A stretch of 64,000 bases of DNA, taken from NCBI GenBank assembly GCA_016713765.1, contig JADJON010000001.1, forward strand, positions 1,798,001-1,862,000. The letters are read 5' to 3'. Made by a program: the position numbers and the translations under genes. Shown piece by piece: positions 7,876 through 15,738 of the stretch (position 1 is the stretch's first letter; each line of letters starts with the position of its first letter). The notes below the pieces were generated by a model that saw only the letters and a list, made by a program, of their open reading frames with translations, was not told where the DNA came from and ran no database searches. Source of the DNA: Bacteroidota bacterium (GTDB lineage Bacteria > Bacteroidota > Bacteroidia > AKYH767-A > 2013-40CM-41-45).

Positions 7876-8705
7876 ACCGGCCAACTAACGAAGCCACTGC
7901 CATCGAGCCGAAGCCTATGCAAGCACTGAATTGGATCCACCCGGAGGCGAAGATCGGCAAGGATGTTAAGATCGATCCGTTCACCGTCATCCACGAGGAT
8001 GTCGAGATCGGTGAGGGCACCTGGATCGGAAGCAACGTCACCATTTTCCCTGGTGCACGGATCGGAAAGCATGTTCGAATATTCCCAGGCGCTGTTATTT
8101 CCGCGGTCCCGCAGGACCTGAAGTTCGCAGGCGAAAAGACCACTGCTGAGATTGGCGATCATACGACCATCCGGGAGTATGTCACGATCAATCGTGGTAC
8201 CACCGCGGCGGGAAAAACGGTGGTCGGTGCGCACAATCTGCTGATGGCTTACGTCCACATCGCGCACGACTGCTTTGTCGGCGATCATTGTATCCTGGCC
8301 AACGGCGTCACGCTGGCTGGACATATCGAGATTCATGATTATGCCATTATCGGCGGACTGTCGGCGATCCATCAATTCGTACAGATCGGATCGCATGTGA
8401 TGATTTCCGGTGGATCCCTGGTGCGAAAAGATGTGCCGCCGTTCGTGAAAGCTGCTCACGAACCCCTGGCATATGTCGGGGTGAATGCCTTGGGCCTGCG
8501 GCGGCGTGGCTTCTCCAACGATCAGATCGCACAGATACAGGAGATCTACCGCAAGGTGTTCGTCAGCGGATTAAACATTACACACGCCATCGAGGCAGTT
8601 GAACAAGACATTCCCGCATCCGCCGAGCGAAAACTGATTCTTGATTTTATCCGTAAGTCCAGCCGTGGTCTGATGAAAGGGTATGCCGCGCAGAGTGATG
8701 AGTGA
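7872..8705 (+). CDS. lpxA: UDP-N-acetylglucosamine O-acyltransferase LpxA
   Basis: A 277-residue first enzyme of lipid A synthesis, transferring a 3-hydroxyacyl group from ACP to UDP-GlcNAc. The left-handed beta helix of hexapeptide repeats runs from about residue 20 to 200 (WIHPEAKIGKDVKIDPF onward). The catalytic-histidine segment is MAYVHIAHDCFVGDHC. ANGVTLAGHIEIHDYAIIGG and GLRRRGFS are family signatures. The C-terminal 70 residues form the helical domain. The ATG overlaps the lpxC-fabZ stop by 4 bases. An internal ATG at 7917 (MQALNWIHPEA) would give the canonical N-terminus without the 15-residue extension. The gene overlaps the next one by a single base. Confidence 0.95.
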   Translation: MNRPTNEATAIEPKPMQALNWIHPEAKIGKDVKIDPFTVIHEDVEIGEGTWIGSNVTIFPGARIGKHVRIFPGAVISAVPQDLKFAGEKTTAEIGDHTTIREYVTINRGTTAAGKTVVGAHNLLMAYVHIAHDCFVGDHCILANGVTLAGHIEIHDYAIIGGLSAIHQFVQIGSHVMISGGSLVRKDVPPFVKAAHEPLAYVGVNALGLRRRGFSNDQIAQIQEIYRKVFVSGLNITHAIEAVEQDIPASAERKLILDFIRKSSRGLMKGYAAQSDE

Positions 8706-9349
8706 TGAGCGCGTACAAGATCAGTTTAGAAAAGGCAGGTAAGCGGTATTTACGTGAATGGATTTTTCGGGGTGTAGAACTCTCGCTAAGTTCAGGAGAC
8801 CGCATTGCGGTGATGGGACCCAATGGTTCCGGTAAATCCACCCTCTTACAACTGATAGCCGGATATGTTCTCCCGACCGAAGGTGCTGTCCGGCATTTCC
8901 AACACGACCAGTTGGTGGATCCTGATTTGGTCTATCCGAGTATCTCCATGGCGGCCCCTTACCTGGAATTGATCGAAGAGTTTACGCTTCGCGAGTCGGT
9001 TGCTTTTCATTGTTCCTTTAAACAGCTCCGAAATGGTTTGATGCCGGAAGATGTGATCCGGATCGCGAATTTGTCGGATTCTGCCGATAAGGTGGTGAAG
9101 TACTTTTCTTCGGGCATGAAGCAGCGGGTCCGGCTCGCACTGGCGGTATTGAGTGATACGGATGTTTTGCTGCTCGACGAGCCTTGTTCGAATCTTGATC
9201 GGGAAGGTATCCGATGGTACCAACAGCTGATCGAGGAGCATGGAGCAGGGCGGATCCTGGTGGTTTGTTCCAATAACATTGCCGAGGAATATTCCTTTTG
9301 TGACAGGGTGTTGCAAGTGACGGATTGGAAACGAATCATAAAGGGATAG
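8705..9349 (+). CDS. ABC transporter ATP-binding protein, orphan
   Basis: A 214-residue ATPase subunit. Walker A is GPNGSGKSTLL (about residue 39), the signature motif is YFSSGMKQRVRLALAV, and Walker B is DVLLLDEPCSNLD; a late H-loop is not obvious. The start is taken at the ATG at 8705, which shares one base with the lpxA stop; the GTG at 8702 is an alternative. No membrane subunit is encoded next to it, so its partner must lie elsewhere, or it may work with a permease of unrelated location. Its place directly after lpxA, tightly coupled, suggests an envelope-linked role, but this is inference only. Confidence 0.88.
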   Translation: MSAYKISLEKAGKRYLREWIFRGVELSLSSGDRIAVMGPNGSGKSTLLQLIAGYVLPTEGAVRHFQHDQLVDPDLVYPSISMAAPYLELIEEFTLRESVAFHCSFKQLRNGLMPEDVIRIANLSDSADKVVKYFSSGMKQRVRLALAVLSDTDVLLLDEPCSNLDREGIRWYQQLIEEHGAGRILVVCSNNIAEEYSFCDRVLQVTDWKRIIKG

Positions 9350-9353
9350 AAGC

Positions 9354-9770
9354 ATGGTGTTGGAAGGCATAAGCCTGGACCGCCTGGGAGAAGTCGCCGA
9401 TGCATTGATCCGCTATGCCGGTGATGTTCGGGTGCTTGCTTTTTACGGTGAAATGGGAGCCGGGAAGACGACCTTTATTAAAAGTCTTTGCACGGGTTTG
9501 GGAGTTCATGGACCCGTGACCAGTCCGACCTTTTCCATCGTCAACGAGTACCCCGGACCTTCCGGGAATAGGATCTATCATTTCGATTTCTACCGTCTGA
9601 AGCAGGAGCGAGAAGCAGTCGAGATCGGTTTGGAGGAATACCTTGATAGTGGCCAATGGTGTCTGCTGGAATGGCCGGAAAAAGTGCTAAATTTATTGCC
9701 AAATCCAAGGATCGACGTCCGAATCACGGTTGTCGACGGTTATCGACGATTCGAGTTTTCCCATGTCTGA
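9354..9770 (+). CDS. tsaE: TsaE, ATPase for tRNA t6A37 modification
   Basis: A 138-residue P-loop protein of normal length (YjeE family). Walker A is FYGEMGAGKTTFIKSLC (about residues 30-46), followed by the family-defining TSPTFSIVNEY and by HFDFYRL, with LLEWPEKV near the end. With TsaB and TsaD it completes threonylcarbamoylation of A37 in ANN-decoding tRNAs. The AMP-forming partner of the Sua5/TsaC type is encoded at 41.7-42.3 kb, far from here. It starts 4 bases after the ABC ATPase and its last 8 bases overlap the alanine dehydrogenase start. Confidence 0.93.
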   Translation: MVLEGISLDRLGEVADALIRYAGDVRVLAFYGEMGAGKTTFIKSLCTGLGVHGPVTSPTFSIVNEYPGPSGNRIYHFDFYRLKQEREAVEIGLEEYLDSGQWCLLEWPEKVLNLLPNPRIDVRITVVDGYRRFEFSHV

Positions 9771-10986
9771 ACATTCACGTTCCGGAATATCGCGTCTTGC
9801 AGCCTCCGCGCTGATGCCCCAGGAGGCGATGGTGGAGGTGCACAAGCAGGAGAAGAAACTGCTCATCGGCATTCCAAAAGAAACTTCCTTTCAGGAGAAT
9901 CGCATTCCGCTGGTGCCCGAAGCCGTTGCTCAGCTAACCGCGAACGGACACGAGATCATCATCGAAGCCGGAGCGGGCGCCGCATCCAATTTCCAGGATT
10001 CCGACTTTAGCGAAGCAGGCGCGCGCATTGTTTACTCCGTGGAAGAGGTCTTCCAGTGCGACGTCGTTTTGAAAGTCGCTCCGCCATCTGAAAAGGAATT
10101 GGATCTTCTCAAAACGCGTCAGACGCTCGTATCCATTCTTCAGATGAGCATGCAGAACGAACAATATGTTCGCAAGCTTTCTTCGAAAAAGATCACGGCC
10201 ATCGGTTATGAGTTCATGCACGACGATTCCGGAGTTTACCCGATCATCCAGGCGATGAGCGAAATCGTCGGCAGTGCCTGCATCCTGATCGCAGCCGAAT
10301 ACATGAGCAACGCTTTCAATGGGAAGGGCGAATTGCTGGGTGGCGTGGCCGGTATCCCGCCTACCGAAGTGGTCATCATCGGTGCGGGAACCGTTGGCGA
10401 ATATGCTGCCAGGGCCGCCTTGGGTCTTGGAGCAACCGTAAAAGTGTTTGACAACAGTGTGCAGCGACTCCGGCGGATCCAGAATCACCTCGGGAATCGC
10501 ATCTTCACATCGACCATCGTGCCCAGCATCCTGCTCAAAGAGCTGAAGCATGCCGACGTCGCCATTGGCGCATTACGCAGCAGCGAAGGGCGTACTCCCG
10601 TGGTAGTGACCGATGAAATGGTCAGCGAAATGCAGGTGGGTTCCGTGATTGTCGACGTGAGCATCGACCAGGGCGGTTGTTTTGAAACTTCCGAAGTGAC
10701 GAACCATTCGCAGCCTGTTTTCCGGAAATATGGTGTCGTCCACTATTGCGTACCGAACATAGCTTCCCGTGTCAGCAGAACTGCTTCCACCGCATTGTCC
10801 AACATTTTCACGCCCATGCTGATCAATGCCGGCGAAGTTGGAGGCCTGGATGAATTACTGTGGAAAGACAAACTCGTTCGACGGGGAGTGTATATGTTCC
10901 GCGGATCGATCACCAATCGCTACGTTGCTGATGCGTCCAAGCTGCCGTACAAGGATCTCGACCTGTTACAGGCTGCCCGAATCTGA
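9763..10986 (+). CDS. ald: Alanine dehydrogenase
   Basis: A 407-residue NAD-dependent enzyme catalysing reversible oxidative deamination of L-alanine to pyruvate and ammonia. The N-terminal catalytic domain carries IGIPKETSFQENRIPLVPEAV. The Rossmann domain has VVIIGAGTVGEYAARAALGLGA. Towards the C-terminus, VVHYCVPNIASRVSRTAS is characteristic. The start is the ATG at 9763, overlapping the tsaE stop by 8 bases; the frame is open to 9730 without homology. The first 35 residues before the conserved core are an unusual extension. The gene is tail-to-tail with proline dehydrogenase, 8 bases apart. NAD(P) transhydrogenase alpha subunits are related, but the length fits alanine dehydrogenase. Confidence 0.9.
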   Translation: MSEHSRSGISRLAASALMPQEAMVEVHKQEKKLLIGIPKETSFQENRIPLVPEAVAQLTANGHEIIIEAGAGAASNFQDSDFSEAGARIVYSVEEVFQCDVVLKVAPPSEKELDLLKTRQTLVSILQMSMQNEQYVRKLSSKKITAIGYEFMHDDSGVYPIIQAMSEIVGSACILIAAEYMSNAFNGKGELLGGVAGIPPTEVVIIGAGTVGEYAARAALGLGATVKVFDNSVQRLRRIQNHLGNRIFTSTIVPSILLKELKHADVAIGALRSSEGRTPVVVTDEMVSEMQVGSVIVDVSIDQGGCFETSEVTNHSQPVFRKYGVVHYCVPNIASRVSRTASTALSNIFTPMLINAGEVGGLDELLWKDKLVRRGVYMFRGSITNRYVADASKLPYKDLDLLQAARI

Positions 10987-10994
10987 TCGCCGCA

Positions 10995-12170
10995 TCAGGT
11001 TCTTCTGCGTTTCCGTTCCTGGATGATGAGTGAAAGTTCCCGGCCTGTTTGTCCGGCAACCGAAGTGTTTTCCTGCGCTCTGCGAATGAGGTAGGGAAGT
11101 ACAGCGGTCAATGGTCCGTATGGAACGTACTTGCAGACGTTGTAGCCGGCTTTCGCAAGATTAAAGCTGATGTGGTCGCTCATTCCGTAAAGTTGCGAGA
11201 ACCAGACGTGCGGGTGATCAGTGGCCAGGCCTTTCGACTGCATGAGTTCAGTCAACAACAAGCTGCTGGCTTCATTGTGCGTTCCGGCGCAGATCGCCAC
11301 ATCCTCGATACGTTCCATACACAGGCGAAGCGCGGCATCATAATCACGGTCGGTTGCGGTCTTGTCGGGTTGGATCGGAGAGGGGTACCCCATTTTTTCG
11401 GCACGTTCCCGTTCCTTTTCCATATACGCGCCACGTACCAGTTTGAAGCCGGCTTTATATCCATTCACTTTGGCGTGTTCAAGCGATTGACGGAGATAGT
11501 CGATCCTGTCGTGCCGGTACATCTGGAGGGTATTGAAGATCATGACACGCTCCTTATTGAAGCGCATCATCATTTCCCGTACCAGTTGGTCCACAACATC
11601 CTGGATCCAACTCTCTTCGGCATCAACGAAAATGGGTACACCGTTCGCTGCTCCCAGTTCACAGATCGTTTCCACACGTTTCCGGAAACGCGTGAATTCC
11701 AGCTGCTCCGCTTCGGAGAGTGTCTGTCCCGCATTCAACTTTTCAAGTAAGGCGAACCGGGCAAAGCCGCTGGGCTTGAAAACCGAGAAAGGAATATGGG
11801 GATCACCTTTCGCGCGACGGATCGTAGCCAGCGTTTGTTCTAGACCGTGGTCGAAATCCACCTCGCTTTCTTTACCTTCCACAGAATAGTCGAGAATGGT
11901 GCCGATCCTGAATTGTGCCAGGGAGCGGATGGTACCGTCGCAGGCTTCAATCGTTTCACCACCACAGAAATGGCGGAAGATCGTACTGCGAATGATGCCT
12001 TTGACAGGCAAGTGTAAGGCAAGGGCCGCATTCACGAACGGCGGACTGATCCTGACCAACCAGTTGTAGCTGATGAGGCGAAACAGTCCGTAAGCCCGTC
12101 GGAGGTCCGCATCCGACTTGGCTGAAAATGCCGTTTGGGTATCGTCGAAAGAAACGATGAAATTCTTCAT
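10995..12170 (-). CDS. Proline dehydrogenase (monofunctional, FAD-dependent)
   Basis: A 391-residue flavoprotein oxidising proline to pyrroline-5-carboxylate, membrane-associated in most bacteria. PRODH barrel motifs appear in order: SVFKPSGFARFALLEKL, VPIFVDAEESWIQD, MIFNTLQMYRHDRIDYL, FKLVRGAYMEKERERAEK (FAD-site Lys and Arg), ATDRDYDAAL, AGTHNEASSLLL and YLIRRAQENTS, whose Arg pair binds proline carboxylate. No P5C dehydrogenase domain is fused, so this is not a full PutA. It has its own promoter with both -33 and -7 elements. The predicted 5' leader is under 10 bases. Confidence 0.94.
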   Translation of the reverse strand: MKNFIVSFDDTQTAFSAKSDADLRRAYGLFRLISYNWLVRISPPFVNAALALHLPVKGIIRSTIFRHFCGGETIEACDGTIRSLAQFRIGTILDYSVEGKESEVDFDHGLEQTLATIRRAKGDPHIPFSVFKPSGFARFALLEKLNAGQTLSEAEQLEFTRFRKRVETICELGAANGVPIFVDAEESWIQDVVDQLVREMMMRFNKERVMIFNTLQMYRHDRIDYLRQSLEHAKVNGYKAGFKLVRGAYMEKERERAEKMGYPSPIQPDKTATDRDYDAALRLCMERIEDVAICAGTHNEASSLLLTELMQSKGLATDHPHVWFSQLYGMSDHISFNLAKAGYNVCKYVPYGPLTAVLPYLIRRAQENTSVAGQTGRELSLIIQERKRRRT

Positions 12171-12180
12171 AAGCGAGTGG

Positions 12181-12212
12181 CAAACCTACACGATTCCCGC
12201 TGATTCTTCAAT
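12181..12212 (-). promoter_or_regulatory. Promoter of proline dehydrogenase (-33 and -7)
   Basis: On the minus strand ATTG (12212-12209) is followed, after 20 bases, by TAGGTTTG (12188-12181). This matches the Bacteroidota consensus TTTG-N19-21-TAnnTTTG with one mismatch. The -7 element ends 10 bases before the ATG at 12170. Confidence 0.65.
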
Positions 12213-12283
12213 GCGGCAAATCATGCAACCAAATACCGACTTGTTTGTTTTTCTGGCAGGTAAAATGCTTACGGCCTGATTGT

Positions 12284-12291
12284 TATCTTTG
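12284..12291 (+). promoter_or_regulatory. Promoter -7 element of the aro operon
   Basis: TATCTTTG is an exact TAnnTTTG match ending 8 bases before the ATG at 12300, so the mRNA leader would be only a few bases long. No -33 box is evident. Confidence 0.6.
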
Positions 12292-12299
12292 ATCCGGCA

Positions 12300-13424
12300 A
12301 TGGCTGCAATTATGCAACTTCCTGATATTGAGCACTGGAGACTTGGTCTGGCACAGCCGCTTTTGATCGGAGGCCCATGTGGGGTTGAATCACCCACTCA
12401 GATCAACGCGATTGCCCGGGCATTAGCCGGCTCGGGTGTAGGGATGCTTCGCGGAGGCATTTGGAAACCGCGTACCCGTCCGGGCAGTTTTCAGGGAATC
12501 GGATCGGAAGCGCTTACCTGGTTGAAGGATGCCGGGGTCTCGGTAGGGATGCCGGTGATGGTGGAGGTTGCCAGTCCATTTCACGTTGGTGAGGCCTTGA
12601 CGGCCGGAATCGATGTGTTATGGATCGGTGCACGAACGACGGTGAATCCATTTCTGGTGCAGGAAATCTGTGAGGCTTTGCGAGGCGTCGACATACCGGT
12701 GATGGTAAAGAATCCGGTTCATCCTGACCTGGAATTGTGGATCGGTGCGCTGGAGCGATTGGATCAGGCCGGCATCCATCGGCTTGCTACTATCCACCGG
12801 GGATTCCATACGTATGAAAAATCCCGTTATCGGAATGCGCCACTCTGGTCTTTGCCATTGGAATTGAAACGGCGTATACCGACTTTGCCCATCCTGAACG
12901 ATCCCAGCCATATATGCGGAGATCGTGCATTGATTGCGGGTGTTGCGCAGACGGCCATTGACCTCGGATTCAACGGACTGATGGTGGAGGTTCATCCTGA
13001 TCCGGCGAATGCCCTGAGTGACCCTGAACAGCAGTTGACTCCCGACGGCTTCAGGACATTGATAGCCGGGCTTGTTTTCCGCAAACCGACCACCGATGAT
13101 GCGGTGGTACGTCATGTTCTCGATGATCTGCGGAAGCGAATCGACCGGATCGATGATGAATTGTTGGAGTTACTGGCCGTTCGGATGCAAGCCGTGCGGG
13201 AGATTGGGGAATACAAGCGGGAGCATAACATGACCATTTTTCAGTTGGAGCGTTGGAATGAGATCTTGAGAACGCGTCCGGCAACAGGTGCAGGCCTGGA
13301 TCTGAATAAGCAGTTCGTTGTTCGTTTGATGGAACTCATCCACGAAGATTCGATTCACCAACAGAGCCAGATCCTCTACCGTCATCCCACGTCGGACGGC
13401 AAGGATGCTGCCCCTACTTCCTGA
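12300..13424 (+). CDS. Bifunctional DAHP synthase / chorismate mutase
   Basis: A 374-residue fusion. Residues 1-265 are a KDO8P-synthase-like 3-deoxy-7-phosphoheptulonate synthase: LLIGGPCGVES, GGIWKPRTRPGSFQGIG, VLWIGARTTVNPF, VMVKNPVHPD, and LPILNDPSHICGDR with metal ligands. Residues 275-365 form an all-helical AroQ-type chorismate mutase: LRKRIDRIDDELLELLAVRM, IGEYKREHN and QLERWNEIL. It thus makes the first shikimate-pathway compound and also converts chorismate to prephenate, an arrangement linked to feedback control by prephenate in other bacteria. An ATG at 12312 (MQLPDIEHW) is an alternative start. The stop overlaps aroB by one base. Confidence 0.92.
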   Translation: MAAIMQLPDIEHWRLGLAQPLLIGGPCGVESPTQINAIARALAGSGVGMLRGGIWKPRTRPGSFQGIGSEALTWLKDAGVSVGMPVMVEVASPFHVGEALTAGIDVLWIGARTTVNPFLVQEICEALRGVDIPVMVKNPVHPDLELWIGALERLDQAGIHRLATIHRGFHTYEKSRYRNAPLWSLPLELKRRIPTLPILNDPSHICGDRALIAGVAQTAIDLGFNGLMVEVHPDPANALSDPEQQLTPDGFRTLIAGLVFRKPTTDDAVVRHVLDDLRKRIDRIDDELLELLAVRMQAVREIGEYKREHNMTIFQLERWNEILRTRPATGAGLDLNKQFVVRLMELIHEDSIHQQSQILYRHPTSDGKDAAPTS

Positions 13425-14515
13425 TGATGGACCGGATCAATGCAGGATCCTATTCGATACAGATCGGCGCGGATGCGCTGGGTCGATTGGAAGATTTCGC
13501 ACGAACTGTCAACAAGTTAAAGAAGTTCATCCTCGTCGATGCGAATACCCGTATCCATTGCCTCCCGCATTTGATCCGACATTGCCCTTCACTGAGTCAG
13601 TCGGTTGTAATCGAAGTACCCGCCGGCGAAGCTTGCAAGTCCGTTGAAACGCTTTCGTATGTCTGGCAATGCATGCTTGAACAGGGAGTCGACCGACAAA
13701 GCTGTCTGTTCATTTGCGGTGGAGGGGCCGTTTGCGATCTTGGTGGCTTCGCTGCCGCCACGTATCATCGCGGAATTCCCTGCCACCTGATTCCGACAAG
13801 TTTGCTCGCAATGGTCGACGCGTCCGTAGGAGGGAAGACGGCGATCAATCTGGGTCATGTAAAGAACCCGGTCGGAATATTCTCCATGCCAGCCGGTGTT
13901 CATATTGATCCCGCCTTCCTGAGCACCTTGCCAACGCGCGAGCTGCGCTCGGGTTTGGCGGAAATTTTCAAACATGCGTGTCTGTCTTCCGGACTTTCGT
14001 TTCCAAACAACCGTGATCTCCGCTCTCTTAATGTCACTGAATGGAGTGAATGGATCGGTTTATCCGTAGCATACAAGCAATCGATTGTTGCAGCCGATCC
14101 GGAAGACAGGGATGTTCGGCAGTTGTTGAACTTCGGTCATACGCTTGGTCATGCTATCGAAGCGGTTTCGCTTTCAACCGAGGATGATCACTTGCTGCAT
14201 GGCGAGGCGATTGCCCTGGGCATGATAGGAGAAATCTATCTTTCCACCCTGTTATGCGGTTTGCCGCAGGATCAGGCCGGGGAAATGGTTGACTGGTTAT
14301 GTACGACGTTTCATGGACTTCATTGGAAGTGGTCTGTGGATGAATTGATCCGGCACCTTCAGCACGACAAGAAGCGCTCGGAGGAGACCGTTCGTTTCAG
14401 TCTTCTCAAGAAGCGGGGTGAGGGCCGAGTCGGCGTATCGGTTGGTCTCGAACTGGTGCCGGAGGCCGTTGATTATATCCGGCAGTCGCTGGCACGAACC
14501 CGAACGGTCGCATGA
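13424..14515 (+). CDS. aroB: 3-Dehydroquinate synthase AroB
   Basis: A 363-residue NAD- and metal-dependent enzyme converting DAHP to 3-dehydroquinate. Signatures: FICGGGAVCDLGGFAAATY, HLIPTSLLAMVDASVGGKTA, HVKNPVGIF, RSGLAEIFKHA (metal-binding Glu), NFGHTLGHAIEAV and LLHGEAIALGM (metal-binding His). The length is normal. The start ATG shares its first base with the preceding stop codon (TGATG), and a second ATG follows directly. The stop overlaps aroA by 4 bases, so the three genes form a tightly coupled operon. The other shikimate genes (aroD, aroE, aroK, aroC) are not in the window. Confidence 0.95.
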   Translation: MMDRINAGSYSIQIGADALGRLEDFARTVNKLKKFILVDANTRIHCLPHLIRHCPSLSQSVVIEVPAGEACKSVETLSYVWQCMLEQGVDRQSCLFICGGGAVCDLGGFAAATYHRGIPCHLIPTSLLAMVDASVGGKTAINLGHVKNPVGIFSMPAGVHIDPAFLSTLPTRELRSGLAEIFKHACLSSGLSFPNNRDLRSLNVTEWSEWIGLSVAYKQSIVAADPEDRDVRQLLNFGHTLGHAIEAVSLSTEDDHLLHGEAIALGMIGEIYLSTLLCGLPQDQAGEMVDWLCTTFHGLHWKWSVDELIRHLQHDKKRSEETVRFSLLKKRGEGRVGVSVGLELVPEAVDYIRQSLARTRTVA

Positions 14516-15738
14516 TTGCCTGTGTGCGATTCCATCAACAGCGAGTAGCGGGTACGGTCTTGCTGCCTGCGTCCAAGAGCATATCGAACCGGTATTTACT
14601 CCTGCGATCACTGACCGGCAGCGATGCTGCGATCGCGAATTTGTCTGAAGCGCGTGATACGCGTTTACTGCAGGAGTTGTTGAACTCCACTACTACCGTG
14701 TTGGATGCACAGGATGCCGGTACGGTTTACCGCTTTCTTACGGCTATGCTGGCCTATAAACCGGGCAAATGGCAGTTGACGGGAACGCTCAGGATGCAAG
14801 AACGTCCGGTGGGTGCGTTGGTGGAAGCACTACGAACCCTGGGCGCCGACATCCGATATACCGGTAAGGATGGGTACCCGCCTCTGGAGATACAAGGAGG
14901 AAAGTTGGTCAGCGGATCGATTACGGTGGACGGTTCCGTTTCCAGTCAGTTCATCAGCGCTCTCTTGTTGGTGGCTCCTTTTCTGCCACAGGGTCTGCGA
15001 GTTCGAACGAACGGGGAACTGGTATCGGCGCCTTATATAGCAATGACGGTGGCGATTCTCCGAAAATGCGGCATACCGGTGGATGTTAATGGTCAGGATA
15101 TTCATATCTCCGCTGCACCTGTTCGTCTTGAAAACGCAGTCGTTGAATCGGACTGGAGTTCCGCGGCTTTTTTCTTTGAAGCGGCCTGTCTTTCGCCCGA
15201 AGCTTCCATCCTTTTTCCCGGACTTGAAGAAACTTCCGTTCAGGGAGACGCGCGCCTGGCAACCCTTGGAAGTCATTTCGGATTGATCTCCGGATTTGAT
15301 GAAAGCGGGTGGCGGCTCGAAGGAACGGGAAGACATCCCAATTCGGTCGAGTTGGATTTGCGCGGGGAGCCAGACCTTTTTCCGGCGCTTTGTGCTGCTG
15401 CTGCGGGAATGGGAATGACCGGCAGCTTTTCAGGCCTTGGGCATTTGCGCAACAAAGAAAGCGACCGTCTGTTGGCCATGGAGGAGAACCTGCTGTTATT
15501 GGGAGCGGATTGCAGTTTAGTCGATGACGGTTTGGTGCTGCATTCCGCTCAGCCATTACGGACTGATGGGATCTTGCTAAACGGATTCGCGGATCACCGC
15601 ATCGTAATGGCCATGGCGCTGCTGGCAACCCGATGCGGGTACATTCGTGTAACGGATGCGGAGCAGGTTGCTAAATCCTTTCCCGGATTTTGGAAAGCGC
15701 TGGGTAAGCTGGGCTACGAAGTTCAGTTGGAACCTTGA
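14512..15738 (+). CDS. aroA: 3-Phosphoshikimate 1-carboxyvinyltransferase (EPSP synthase) AroA
   Basis: A 408-residue enzyme, slightly shorter than the usual 420-430, transferring enolpyruvyl from PEP to shikimate-3-phosphate. Family landmarks: LPASKSISNRYLLL near the N-terminus, DAGTVYRFLTAMLA, LRMQERPVGALVEALRTLGA, SVSSQFISALLL, HLRNKESDRLLAMEENL and GFADHRIVMAMALLA. It starts at the ATG overlapping the aroB stop. The last 16 bases overlap the 3' end of the convergent helix-hairpin-helix gene. I see no hairpin terminator there. Confidence 0.94.
   Translation: MIACVRFHQQRVAGTVLLPASKSISNRYLLLRSLTGSDAAIANLSEARDTRLLQELLNSTTTVLDAQDAGTVYRFLTAMLAYKPGKWQLTGTLRMQERPVGALVEALRTLGADIRYTGKDGYPPLEIQGGKLVSGSITVDGSVSSQFISALLLVAPFLPQGLRVRTNGELVSAPYIAMTVAILRKCGIPVDVNGQDIHISAAPVRLENAVVESDWSSAAFFFEAACLSPEASILFPGLEETSVQGDARLATLGSHFGLISGFDESGWRLEGTGRHPNSVELDLRGEPDLFPALCAAAAGMGMTGSFSGLGHLRNKESDRLLAMEENLLLLGADCSLVDDGLVLHSAQPLRTDGILLNGFADHRIVMAMALLATRCGYIRVTDAEQVAKSFPGFWKALGKLGYEVQLEP

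Noticed and set aside
10982..10997. Terminator between ald and the convergent proline dehydrogenase gene
   Set aside because: CTGAT/ATCAG is only a 5-bp stem and has no T-run, so it is too weak to call.
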